Origin: Ascoidea tarda (nom. inval.)
Taxonomy: Eukaryota > Ascomycota > Saccharomycetes > Ascoideales > Ascoideaceae
Assembly (NCBI GenBank): GCA_030560485.1
Contig: JAKTTS010000073.1
Location: forward strand, 1-42,939
Reading direction: 5' to 3'
Length of the DNA stretch: 42,939 bases
Shown here one piece after another: positions 29,677 to 38,571 of this stretch. The translations under genes and the position numbers were made by a program. Each line of letters starts with the position of its first letter. The first letter of the stretch is position 1. The notes beneath the pieces were generated by a model. That model saw nothing but the letters and a program-made list of their open reading frames with translations, did no database searches and was not told the origin of the DNA.

Positions 29677-30921
29677 TTAATGCCAGTTGTATTCTGGACA
29701 TGAGGTTTCTGGAAGTTCTCCTAAGCTTCTAAAACTAGAGAAATCAACTGTTTCCTTCTTCAGAGAAGCAAAAGAAGTTCCGTCAGCGTACATTGGATCA
29801 AATTGTTTTCCATGTTCCTTCTCAATGGCAAAATGTTTCTTAACCATCTCTCCAACAACAGTTTGATAGTAAACAACACCTCTTTCTTTTAATGGATGCA
29901 AAAATCCGGTTGAATAAACACCTTGATTTAAATTTTTTTGAGTCAATTCACATAAATCAAAATCTTCAATTTCAACTTGCTGCAAAAAATCAACAAATTC
30001 TTTTTTCTCTTTCTCAGCCAATCCTTTTTTTGTATAGATATCATATTGTAAAACTGTATGAGTGGGTGTAATTGGCAAAACTCTGATGGAGTACCATGCT
30101 GGAGAATAGCAGTTGATACCATTAGTTGGATAGAGATAGACCCATAAACCATCAAACTCACCACCTGGATTAGCTTCTTTTCGGACTTCGAGAAGTTTTT
30201 TGTCTGATTTTCCCCAGGCAAACCATGATGACTCGACATCTGGATCAACCTTTTCTTTGGGAACACTAATGTCTTCTCTCACAATTTCGGCGTAGTGACG
30301 ACAATAATTGGTCTTTGGAATCACTTTGTAAGTATTCATTTTGAATGCAGTGTTTAAACCTGGGTGAGCAGTTGGACAGTGGTAGCATTCTTGATATCCA
30401 TCCATCAAGGTTTTCCAGTTAAATTTGCCATCTAATTCGTATGACATATAATACTGGTAATCTGAAAAATTATATTCTTTCATTTCCTCTTGTAGGCCTG
30501 AATAGTATTCGTCAAATGGAATAGGACCTTCTTTGACTAGATTGAAGTTAACAAATAGTAAACCTTGATCAGTAATAAAAGTGTGAATTGGAACCAAGTC
30601 AACTGGTTTGGTTAGATCAACCTTTTTAGAAGGTTTATGGTAAGCTTTAAAGCTTGATTCACCTATTCTGATAATGTAAAACTCAGTACCCATGATGTTA
30701 AAAAGAAAATAGTCTCCATCTTTAGCGAATTTGTATTTGTGTGTGCAATACAACCACCCTTTGTTAAAGATCGATCGTTTTTCCAAATCAAAAACAGCTT
30801 GTGAGGTCCACCAAGTAGCAGGAAGAGTATGTTCTCCTGGTAATAATTTTTCAGCTTCACTGTATTCTGGTGGTTTTGAAATAGTGTAGTTTTGGCTTTG
30901 AGAAGCAACAGCGGCAGGCAT
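29677..30921 (-). CDS. Ring-hydroxylase-type oxygenase lacking the Rieske cluster segment
   Basis: The protein is 414 residues from the ATG at 30919-30921. It belongs to the fungal choline-monooxygenase-like branch of Rieske non-heme iron oxygenases. The mononuclear iron site is complete: NWKTLMDGYQECYHCPTAHP gives H181 and H186, and QVEIEDFDLCELTQKNL supplies the Asp ligand near 320. The N-terminal domain keeps its flanks (FNKGWLYCTHKYKFAKDGDY, FYIIRIGESSFKAYH, then PIHTFITDQGLLFVNF). However, the stretch that should hold the CxH and CxxH ligands of the [2Fe-2S] cluster is absent: FKAYH runs straight into KPSKKVDLTKPVDLVPIHT, some 40-45 residues short. The frame is continuous, with no intron signals at the join. 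Either it works without its own Rieske centre, takes electrons from a partner subunit, or has a new role. Substrate unknown. Confidence 0.85.
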   Translation of the reverse strand: MPAAVASQSQNYTISKPPEYSEAEKLLPGEHTLPATWWTSQAVFDLEKRSIFNKGWLYCTHKYKFAKDGDYFLFNIMGTEFYIIRIGESSFKAYHKPSKKVDLTKPVDLVPIHTFITDQGLLFVNFNLVKEGPIPFDEYYSGLQEEMKEYNFSDYQYYMSYELDGKFNWKTLMDGYQECYHCPTAHPGLNTAFKMNTYKVIPKTNYCRHYAEIVREDISVPKEKVDPDVESSWFAWGKSDKKLLEVRKEANPGGEFDGLWVYLYPTNGINCYSPAWYSIRVLPITPTHTVLQYDIYTKKGLAEKEKKEFVDFLQQVEIEDFDLCELTQKNLNQGVYSTGFLHPLKERGVVYYQTVVGEMVKKHFAIEKEHGKQFDPMYADGTSFASLKKETVDFSSFRSLGELPETSCPEYNWH

Positions 30922-31971
30922 TTTTGATTAATTGTGAAATCGAGATGTATTGATTGAATTGATGTTTTATAAAGCTAATATTTGCTTGTGTAAAAGTTGT
31001 AATGACCAACAAAAAATCAAGCTTCAAATTCATCATATTTATACCATTTCCTCAATCATTTCCCCAATACTATAATCAGCATATATCAAGGCTCATACGT
31101 ATAAATGTTCACCATCCGAATCTAAATCCAAATCAGCATTTGAATTCATTTAGAGTGATGATCAATCAGAACTCCATTGCTTTCAGCCAATAAGAATCAT
31201 TGTGTGATAAAGAAATATCGGCAAGCATCTCTTGTTCATTGATATCTCTGTTTATCAGCCACTAGATTGCATCTATCGAGTATCTAATAATTTTGTATTA
31301 CAATAACAGCAAGTCAAATTCTGTGCTATCTCTAGAATCCAAATTAGGCAGGTCAAATATATTCCAGCTTTCACTTACATTGGCCCGACAAACAACTCTA
31401 ATTATTTCATTGAAATTGTATCTTCAAGACAGGCTTCAGAGCAGTTTTCGAGTTCGGAATTTGTTTGTGCAAGACTTGTACTTTATATTTGTTGGTGATA
31501 GACGATTTTATGACTTTTCAGAGCTGAAACTTATGTCAGAACTTACAAAGCAGACAATGCACAAAACAACAGTAAGTAGAGGAAAGGGAATTAAATGCCG
31601 ATTTATTCGAGATGGAATAGTTGAGAGAACCTTTATAACAGAAAAATGGCATGCAAATATAGCAACAGTGGGAAATTAAGACCGGAAATCAAAAGATAAG
31701 AGGCTTTATGTCGTACGCTGAAGTTAACCAGAAATCCAAAAATCCAAAAATCGTTATTCTCAGGTCAAGTCATTGAGTAGAATTTAAACAAACGTGAAAA
31801 TAAAAAATGAAGAAATAAAACATTTGACTTTTGGCATTTAATTCCTTTAAATCTACTATTAATAAATATATACTTTTGCAACTTTGTTTTTTTAAAAAAA
31901 ATAAAGTAGAATTGATAAATTATAGTATGTACATGAATATGGATTCATATGGATAAGGGAAAATTGACTGA
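30922..31971. other. Intergenic region, no supported gene
   Basis: This 1.05-kb region lies between the oxygenase start and the MRP7 stop (both minus). It is moderately AT-rich. Plus-strand frames at 31002-31193 (63 codons, ATG) and 31293-31679 (TTG start) have no recognisable features. An ATCCAAAA tandem occurs at 31735-31752. Part must be the oxygenase promoter; the rest could be a decayed gene, but I see no family signature. Confidence 0.5.
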
Positions 31972-33159
31972 TTAGTTGAGTCTTGACAAAAAGGCATCTT
32001 TTGTTCTAATAACAGTGTCTACCCTTCGTTTTTCATCATTCCAACGTTTAATTACTACTGTTTTCTTGCTAGGTTTGTTGGCTATTGCAAGAGTTTCAGG
32101 TAAAACGGGTTTGAGGTATTTTCTTCTCAACTGCACTATTTCTTTTCGGGAATAAAATGGTTGGTTAATCAATTGCAATATTTTTTTTTTTGTGTCAAGA
32201 TTTATAATAGGATTTTCTACTAAGGAGTCTAGCTGAGAAAGGATATTTTTCTTGGAAGAATCTTTTTCTTCATTTGATAGCTTTTTATATAGCATAAACT
32301 TTGAGTCAAAATCAACAAGAGGGTCAATTATATTTGATAATTTTTCGTAATTTTCTTTTTTGGTTTGAAAGTCCTCTTCAGTCAACTCTCCTCGTTTAAC
32401 AGCTAGTTTCAAATCATATATATGGTTGAAAGTTATTAAACCAGATGTGTCTTCTAAAGTTTGCCCATTTTTGCAATATCTTGAGAGCAAAACCAATCTA
32501 TCGGTTATCAAATCCAAATCAGATTCAGAAAAGGATTCGCTAGTAATCAGAGACAATTGTTCAGCATACAATTTTTTTAGTTGTTCATTCTTCAATTGAC
32601 GATTTTGTAACTCATCGAGAATTCTAGAAGAATCCAAGTATTCCTTTCTTGACATATTGAGCTCTTCCTTTTCGGCTTCAATGGAATCAGTCAATAATTG
32701 GTAACCAAATCTTCGTACTCTTGGTTCCCAATGAGGAGTTGGTAATCTCAAGTCTTCCCTTAAAGCAACACCAATGAATTTTCTCTTTGGATGGAAAGGA
32801 TCCAAATAGAAACGAACAAAACCCGGCTCTAGAGCAAAAATTGTATAATCTTTACCAATACCGACATTTTCACCTGGGTAAAATTTGGAACCTCTTTGTC
32901 TCATAATGATTTCACCGGTTTGCACTAATTGGCCTTCATGTTTTTTAGGACCCAAACGACGACCAGAAGAATTAAAATTGTTGGTTTTACCACCACCAGC
33001 TTTTTTCGTCGAAGTACGTACGAACTGGAGAGAGTCGAGAGCACCAGTAGCATTGTATAGTAAGTTGTTGGATAAAGGCAAGGAGGGACGTAAGCAGGAT
33101 CTCAAGGTAGAACTAGACCTTAAAATATCAGCCGAAAAGGTCTTATTGAAGACAGACAT
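31972..33159 (-). CDS. MRP7: Mitochondrial large-subunit ribosomal protein bL27m (Mrp7)
   Basis: The protein is 395 residues from the ATG at 33157-33159. The first 48 residues are Arg/Ser-rich, a mitochondrial presequence. The bL27 domain follows: TSTKKAGGGKTNNFNSSGRR, LGPKKHEGQLVQTGEIIMRQ, then RGSKFYPGENVGIGKDYTIF and FALEPGFVRFYL. These hold the conserved Gly/Lys-rich N-terminus that reaches toward the peptidyl-transferase centre. A long helical C-terminal extension (about residues 160-395) is typical of yeast Mrp7 (371 residues). From memory, MRP7 (YNL005C) neighbours HRB1 (YNL004W) in S. cerevisiae; here one gene, SGF29, lies between them. Confidence 0.93.
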   Translation of the reverse strand: MSVFNKTFSADILRSSSTLRSCLRPSLPLSNNLLYNATGALDSLQFVRTSTKKAGGGKTNNFNSSGRRLGPKKHEGQLVQTGEIIMRQRGSKFYPGENVGIGKDYTIFALEPGFVRFYLDPFHPKRKFIGVALREDLRLPTPHWEPRVRRFGYQLLTDSIEAEKEELNMSRKEYLDSSRILDELQNRQLKNEQLKKLYAEQLSLITSESFSESDLDLITDRLVLLSRYCKNGQTLEDTSGLITFNHIYDLKLAVKRGELTEEDFQTKKENYEKLSNIIDPLVDFDSKFMLYKKLSNEEKDSSKKNILSQLDSLVENPIINLDTKKKILQLINQPFYSRKEIVQLRRKYLKPVLPETLAIANKPSKKTVVIKRWNDEKRRVDTVIRTKDAFLSRLN

Positions 33160-33312
33160 CTCGACAAAAGCTGGTGTATATTTTTGGCTTTGCGATCAAG
33201 AAACAAACTCTTCGCCAATGATAAAACCACTTTTCACTGATTTTCATTTCTTTCAAACAGAAAACAGAAAATAAACGTGACCCTTCGGAAACAAGACAAA
33301 AAAACAGAAAAA

Positions 33313-33358
33313 CGCTGGGTACAGCAGGCTTCCACCTGCAGTACTGGGACATCCAGCG
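33313..33358. other. Strong imperfect hairpin upstream of MRP7
   Basis: GTACAGCAGG (33319-33328) pairs with CCTGCAGTAC (33335-33344), 9 of 10 bases, around a CTTCCA loop. Outer arms CGCTGG (33313-33318) and CCAGCG (33353-33358) also pair, with an 8-base bulge on the 3' side. The hairpin lies in the 219-bp gap between the SGF29 stop and the MRP7 start, both read leftward. It could be a transcript-level structure, a dyad operator or part of a small RNA. It is not a tRNA. Confidence 0.5.
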
Positions 33359-33378
33359 AACCAGCATTTACACACCTG

Positions 33379-34518
33379 TTATTTGGGAAAGGGAAGCACA
33401 AATCTTCGCTGAACCTCAGTTTCTTTGCCTTCTTCTTCCTCTCCTTCAAATTTAAGACGACAGCGACCGTCTCTTTTGGAAGATATAACTTCAGCTGGGT
33501 AGAATGTGGTTGTTTCGGGATATCGAGCCAACACCCTGCTTCTGTTAGGATAGTTTTTGAGACTAGAAACGTCTTGGGCTGAAGGTATTAGGATGATTTC
33601 TTTCCAGTCCACATCATATACCTGACAGAAATTGTTGTCGTCAGGTTCAGGATCTCTGATTTTAAAATGAGTCAAATCAATCACTTTGGTAACTTCACAC
33701 TGGATCCAGTCACTTGAAGTGGGTGTTCTTAACTTGTATGCCACCTCAGAACCAATCACAATGGGAGTTGATGTATTATATTGGGAAGTGAAGTAGCTTT
33801 TCCCCTTTTTCACATTGCTTTTGGCTCTTCTGTTCAACGATATTGGTCCAGGTACTGCCTTGCCGCTCAAATTGTCTCTTTTACTTGTAGAGTTTACATC
33901 ATTGTTGAAATCGCTGTCAATGGCATTGGTATTGAGATTGTTTCCTGTGTAATTATAGCTGTGGCCAGTGCTAGTGCTAGCGTTATTGTTGCTCCCACTG
34001 ATACTGTTACCGTTATTGTTACTGATATTGTGCCCGTGGGTATTATGGCTATTGTGAAGACTGTGATTATTGTGATTAATGTGAGAATTGTAATTGAGCT
34101 CAGTGTCACTGATATTTGTGTTTGGATTGAAATCGTTCTTGGAGAGCCCACCTCCTGGAATTGAATCGGATAGGCTGTTTCTTTTGCTTTCCATTGCCTC
34201 GTCACCAGACTTGTAACTTGGACCGGTGCTGCTTCTGTTGCCAGGTAGTTTTGGAGAAGCAGAAGCTCTTTTGGCGTTTATCAATAGATCGACGTTTTCC
34301 AAGACAGTGCCCAACAATCGATCGCACTGATCAACATTTTCCCTGTGCTGGTTCAACGTGGCAATCAAGTCCTTCAACCTGTCTGCTGGCGAGCTGCTCA
34401 ACCTGGCCTCGCTGGCATCGATCGTCAAGGGATCCAACGAGTTGATCCTGTTGGCGGTGAACACGTCCTGCAATGTCGTGGTGATGATGTCCCATTTGTC
34501 CTCCAAGTTGCCTCCCAT
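33379..34518 (-). CDS. SGF29: SAGA subunit Sgf29, tandem Tudor reader
   Basis: The protein is 379 residues from the ATG at 34516-34518. The N-terminal helical part (DKWDIITTTLQDVFTANRIN; LNQHRENVDQCDRLLGTVLE) is the SAGA-anchoring coiled region. A 130-residue Asn/His/Ser-rich linker follows. The C-terminal SGF29 tandem Tudor domain has PIVIGSEVAYKLRTPTSSDW, KIRDPEPDDN, VLARYPETTTFYPAEVI and RRFVLPFPK, nearly identical in pattern to S. cerevisiae Sgf29 (259 residues), which binds H3K4me2/3 and recruits SAGA acetyltransferase. The extra length is all linker. The gene is divergent from GBP2/HRB1, as SGF29 (YCL010C) and GBP2 (YCL011C) are adjacent in S. cerevisiae (from memory). Confidence 0.95.
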   Translation of the reverse strand: MGGNLEDKWDIITTTLQDVFTANRINSLDPLTIDASEARLSSSPADRLKDLIATLNQHRENVDQCDRLLGTVLENVDLLINAKRASASPKLPGNRSSTGPSYKSGDEAMESKRNSLSDSIPGGGLSKNDFNPNTNISDTELNYNSHINHNNHSLHNSHNTHGHNISNNNGNSISGSNNNASTSTGHSYNYTGNNLNTNAIDSDFNNDVNSTSKRDNLSGKAVPGPISLNRRAKSNVKKGKSYFTSQYNTSTPIVIGSEVAYKLRTPTSSDWIQCEVTKVIDLTHFKIRDPEPDDNNFCQVYDVDWKEIILIPSAQDVSSLKNYPNRSRVLARYPETTTFYPAEVISSKRDGRCRLKFEGEEEEGKETEVQRRFVLPFPK

Positions 34519-34629
34519 TTGCGTTGTCTTTGCCCCTGTTCTTCACTCTGGGCTCATCTCTTGTTTTGCTCTCTCTCCAGCTCAAGCTACTCTTCCATCA
34601 CAAACACCGCTGGAAACTTCACCTGCGCT

Positions 34630-34637
34630 GTCACGTG
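34630..34637. promoter_or_regulatory. GTCACGTG, Cbf1-type site
   Basis: An RTCACRTG match lies in the SGF29/GBP2-HRB1 divergent promoter, in its GC-richer half. It is the same 8-mer as in the LST4/MNR2 promoter. Confidence 0.45.
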
Positions 34638-34852
34638 CCGCTGTGGGAGCGAAAAAAAGTGAGTGAAATGCTGAAAATTTAATTCATCGCCTGTTGGTCC
34701 AAGGCTGAAAACTTTCTCAGGCTGTTATTGATTGCGATAGACGCTTTATTCAGAATTGGTTTGGGCATTACAGTCAACCTTATCATTCGTACAAGTGCCA
34801 ACTTATCTATTTCTTGTTATCATTTTTATTAGTTTACTTGGTTCTACTGAAA

Positions 34853-37145
34853 ATGTCTGAGGCAATGGATATCGATGACTACTCGAAGGACGAGCGTGAT
34901 CGTTCTCGTTCTCCTGTCCGAAGAGACTCCCATGATAAAGGCAGGGATTTTTATGACAAGGGAAGGGATTCCTATGAAAGAAGGGACAGAAGCAGGGGCG
35001 ACTACCGAAGAGACAGAGGTTATGGTAGAGACAATCGTTCTTATGGTGGAAGAGACAGGTACAGTGGAAGAGACAAAGGTTATGGAAGAGAAAGATATTC
35101 TAGAGACAGACCTTATGATAGAGACAGAAGACCTCCACCATCCTACTCCAAATTCGGTTTATTTGCTGATAAGACCAACAGAAACTATTCCAAAAGTATT
35201 TTCATTGGTAATTTACCATTTGACTGCGAGTGGTCTCAACTAGAAACTCATTTCAAAGAAGGTATGTATTAATTGTGGAAGGTTTTTTTTTATAAATTGA
35301 ATTAAAATAACTGTAATCTAAAGGAAATAATTATAAAGTTGAAAAAACCCAACTGGAAAACATTCAATTAGATTGACCATTACTACTGCAGAACATAAGT
35401 AAAATAAGTAAAATAAGAAAGAAAAAAAAAAAGACAAAATAGGAATAATCAAACTGTCTAATTTCCAATAATAAAAGAAACAGATAAAAGAAACATTTAT
35501 TATAGATCAAATCAACATAAAAAATTGGAGGTTGAAAATTGAAAATTAAAAATTAGAAGTTAAAAAATGGACATTACAAGACAAAAAATAAAGATCAAAA
35601 AGTAAAAAGTAAAAATTAACAATAAAAATCAAAATAGTTATAATTTTTAATTTAATATTATTCTGCTTGGTTTTTCTTCTTTTGTGCTTTGATATTTAAT
35701 TTTTAAGAATTTTTGAAAGTTTTTGTATTATTCTGCTTTGTTGTTTTCTTAATATTTCAAAATCTTTTAAAATCTTTTTTTTATTGTGGTTCTCTTTTTT
35801 TTGTATTTTCACCCAATGTTAATCTGATACAAAATAGTATAATTTAGATCTATCCAAGATGATTGTTGCGAGCTATCTTTTATTTTTATGCTTGTTTATT
35901 GTCACAAATTTCACAAAGATGCTTTTTGCTTTATTTTCGTTTTTTGTTTTTTGATATGGTTATTTTTTTTCCTTAATATTGCATTATTTATTAATTGCAG
36001 TTGCTAACATACGGTATTTTAGTTGGTGAAGTTGCTAGAGCTGATATTGTTACATCCCATGGTGTTTCCAGAGGTATGGGGTAAGTAAAAATAACTGAAA
36101 CTATTTTTTTTTTTCCTTGCTTGTTTTTGCTTGTTTTTGATTAGATTTTACTAGAATACTAACATCTTCAAATAATAATTATTATGTTTTAATTTGTATT
36201 AGAACTGTGGAATTTGTTAATGAAGAAGACGTTCAAAAAGCTATTGACAGGTTCAATCATACAACATTTTTAGGTCGTGAAATCTTTGTTAGAGAAGACA
36301 ACCCCCCTCCTGAACAAAGAGACAGTGGTCGTGATCGTTATAGTGATCGTTACAGAGAAAGAGACGGATATGATCGTAACCGTGATCGTGATCGTGGAAG
36401 ATTTGGTGGAAGAGACAGATACGATCGTGGTGGTCGTGATGATCGCAGATATGATAGACATGACCGATATGATAGAGAACGTGGTTCATACAACACTTCA
36501 AAAGGGTATGAGATTTTTGTTGCTAACTTGCCATTCAGTGTCAACTGGCAACGTCTAAAAGATCTTTTCCGTGAGATTGGCGATATCATTCGTGCAGATG
36601 TTGCTGAAGATTATAGAGGTCGCTCCAAGGGATATGGAACTGTCAGTTTTGCTACCAAAGAAGAATCAGATAGGGCGATTGACAAATTCAATGGCCGTGA
36701 AGTTGAAGGCAGACAGTTAGACGTGAGAGCAAGTAAATTCAATCCACCAGACGAAAGCAACGATGAAGATGGCGAAAGAGACTTTGGTAGAAGGAGCTCA
36801 TCACGCAGCCAATCATCCAAACCCAAAGATGACGACGATTTTCCAGAAGGAATCAGAGGATTGGGAGAGAAAAGCAATACCATTTTTGCTAGCAACTTGC
36901 CATGGTCCACCTCTGATGATGATTTATATGACTTATTTGAAACTGTGGGTGTTGTTGACAAAGCTAAAATTCAGCTTGACTCGACCGGAAGAGGCAATGG
37001 TTCAGCAGTTGTCAGATTTGAACAAGAAGATGATGCTACCACAGCCATTGAAAGGCTCGACGGTTTTGAGTATGGCAAGCGTGATTTGAGAATTTCTTAT
37101 GCCTTGTTTCCACCCTCAAAAAAAGATGTAGACACTGAAATCTAG
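34853..37145 (+). CDS. GBP2: SR-type mRNA-export RNA-binding protein Gbp2/Hrb1, two introns
   Basis: The spliced CDS is 34853-35261, 36023-36080 and 36203-37145 (1410 nt, 469 residues). The start is the ATG of MSEAMDIDDYSKDE. The N-terminus is RS/RD/RGG-rich (SRSPVRRDS, then Arg-Asp-Tyr-Gly repeats). RRM1 spans both introns: SIFIGNLPFDCEW in exon 1, then VGEVARADIVTSHGVSRGMG, then TVEFVNEEDV in exon 3. A second Arg/Asp-rich linker leads to RRM2 (EIFVANLPFSVNW, KGYGTVSF). RRM3 has TIFASNLPWSTSDDDLYDLF and GNGSAVVRF. This is the layout of S. cerevisiae Gbp2 and Hrb1, a duplicated pair of SR-like shuttling proteins that monitor spliced mRNA with TREX and Mex67. As a single pre-duplication-type gene it is orthologous to both. 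Intron joins are exact by frame and by RNP1 continuity. Confidence 0.92.
35262..36022 (+). other. Intron 1 of GBP2/HRB1 (761 bp)
   Basis: The donor is GTATGT (35262). The branch point TGCTAAC at 36002-36008 lies about 15 bases before the acceptor TTTTAG ending at 36022. The first half is A-rich and the second half T-rich on the coding strand, with the switch near 35640. It is long for a yeast intron. I looked for C/D snoRNA boxes and found no convincing pair. Confidence 0.88.
36081..36202 (+). other. Intron 2 of GBP2/HRB1 (122 bp)
   Basis: The donor is GTAAGT (36081), with a perfect TACTAAC branch point at 36157-36163 and the acceptor TATTAG ending at 36202. It joins RGMG to TVEF across the RNP1 motif of RRM1. 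Confidence 0.92.
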
Positions 37146-37355
37146 TTGTTTTCTCTGGAAAGGCCAACCGCTTTTCCAACAGCAGTGTTTTTATATACGA
37201 TTTCTCATTTAACCTTATAGTGTAACCCATCTTCCCCAAACTATCGCATGTAATGACACGCCCCCAGCGGCGGGAACCAGAGAGATGGCTCCGGTGTCCT
37301 CGGAAGCGCTCCGCAGCTTGAGCCATCCGGGGGGAAATGAAGGCTGATGCTGGGG

Positions 37356-37364
37356 TATATATAA
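37356..37364 (+). promoter_or_regulatory. TATA box of the DUF2015-like gene, behind a GC-rich element
   Basis: TATATATAA lies 142 bp before the ATG at 37506. Just upstream (37255-37345) is a compact GC-rich block with GCCCCCAGCGGCGGG, TCCGGTGTCCTCGG and CCGGGGGG. The G-tract resembles Mig1/Msn2-type sites. A strong TATA with a GC-rich upstream element suggests regulated rather than constitutive expression. Confidence 0.5.
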
Positions 37365-37505
37365 CTGAGCTGCTGTTGGAGCTGGAGAAGAAGCAGCTGC
37401 TTTGCTTCCTTAATTGTAATCTTTTTTGCACATTGCACCATATTATATTTCAATTTTATTGCATTTTATTGAATTCAATTGTTGTCCTTTGGCTGTCTTT
37501 CCAAT

Positions 37506-38000
37506 ATGGTTGAGGCATCCGGTCTTGCAAAATCCTATTGGGAATACCTCCCTGAGTACTTTGTCAAGGTGTTCTTTTTTGTTCTCATTGTTGGTGGTTT
37601 GGTATTGCTTCATTTGAGAAGAAGATGGTATCCAGACTTCAAAGAGTGGGTTGCATCCAAGGTAGAATCTTGCAGAAACTGCTGTAATAACAACAGCACC
37701 AATTCCAGCTATTTTCCTGTCAGCGGCTTTGAAAACGATATTAATCAGGGTTTATCCTCAAGCAATTTCGATTTGGAATCAAACAATATCAGCAAACTGG
37801 ATCTGAGGTCTGGTTTGGACGAACATTCCAAAAAAGAAATATTGAAAATAATGAACGACAACAAGTCGCTATCGTTCGACCAGGCAAGATTATTTTATAC
37901 CAGAAGAATAATGGCTGATAACGAAATAGCTCCTGATGGAACTCCTCTCGATCCTAGAGCTGTAACTTTTAGTAATTTTAATAGCAACCTGAATCTATAG
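37506..38000 (+). CDS. Small single-helix membrane protein, DUF2015-like
   Basis: The protein is 164 residues from the ATG at 37506. A short N-terminus (MVEASGLAKSYWEYLPEYF) leads into one hydrophobic helix (about residues 19-37, VKVFFFVLIVGGLVLL) followed by HLRRRW, giving an N-out, C-cytosol topology by the positive-inside rule. A Cys/Asn-rich spacer follows, then a C-terminal block: KKEILKIMNDNKSLSFDQAR, LFYTRRIMADNEIAPDGTPL and DPRAVTFS. The pattern of Glu/Gln-Ala-Arg, Met-x-x-Asn-x-Ile and PDG-x-P-x-DP-x-x-V-T/S-F is that of the fungal DUF2015 family, of unknown function. The C-terminal motif looks full length. Confidence 0.72.
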   Translation: MVEASGLAKSYWEYLPEYFVKVFFFVLIVGGLVLLHLRRRWYPDFKEWVASKVESCRNCCNNNSTNSSYFPVSGFENDINQGLSSSNFDLESNNISKLDLRSGLDEHSKKEILKIMNDNKSLSFDQARLFYTRRIMADNEIAPDGTPLDPRAVTFSNFNSNLNL

Positions 38001-38304
38001 AAAGGTATACAGTAAAGCAAAAACTTCAATGACAATTGCACACCCTCACAATATCTGAAACCCTATAACCTTCTGCTTTATATTTTATATTATTTTATTC
38101 TTATCTGAAGTATCTGGAATATTTTTTTCTATGGTAATAAGTTCCAGCCAATTTATTTTAAATCATTTATCAACTCCAAATCTTATAATCACTAAGTTTT
38201 TTAGTCCCACAATACCATTGCATAAACTCCCATGGTATCTCATTTTACTATCTATTAACAACTTCATTTATTTTTTCTGCTGATGTAATTATTATCATTT
38301 GTGT

Positions 38305-38571
38305 ATGAATGTACTCACCACTTCAGATTTATCAAATTTATCAGATTTATCAAATTTATCAGATTTATCAAATTTATCAGATTTATCAGATTTATCAGAT
38401 TTCTCAAATTTCTCAAATTTCTCAGGTTATATAATATTTAATAAATCGTTATTAAAACGAATCATTTTGTTTTTTATGTTTTTCTCTTTGAGTTACCAAT
38501 TGATATTAAACCAATATAGTTTTCAATTGGAAAGCTTGTCATTTATCAATAGAAGAATAAACAAGGGTTAG
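38305..38571 (+). other. Open frame built on a 9-bp minisatellite
   Basis: An 88-codon frame from the ATG at 38305 encodes about eleven Leu-Ser-Asn/Asp-type tripeptide repeats, then a hydrophobic stretch (ILFFMFFSLSYQLILNQY). The first part comes entirely from TTTATCAGA/TTTATCAAA nonamers at 38324-38425, which drift to TTTCTCAAA at the end. A repeat multiple of three keeps any frame open, so coding is doubtful. Confidence 0.25.
38324..38425. repeat. TTTATCARA nonamer minisatellite
   Basis: About eleven tandem 9-bp units alternate TTTATCAGA and TTTATCAAA and end in TTTCTCAAA variants, downstream of the DUF2015-like gene. Confidence 0.9.

Noticed and set aside
31293-31679. 128-codon plus-strand frame
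   Set aside because: It opens on TTG; the first ATG is far inside and leaves under 50 residues with no motif.
35990-36000. ATTGCAG as the acceptor of GBP2/HRB1 intron 1
   Set aside because: It lies before the TGCTAAC branch point and would put a stop in the exon; the later TTTTAG restores the RRM exactly.
35280-36000. snoRNA inside intron 1 of GBP2/HRB1
   Set aside because: Only loose TGATGA/CTGA-like matches in the wrong order; no terminal stem.
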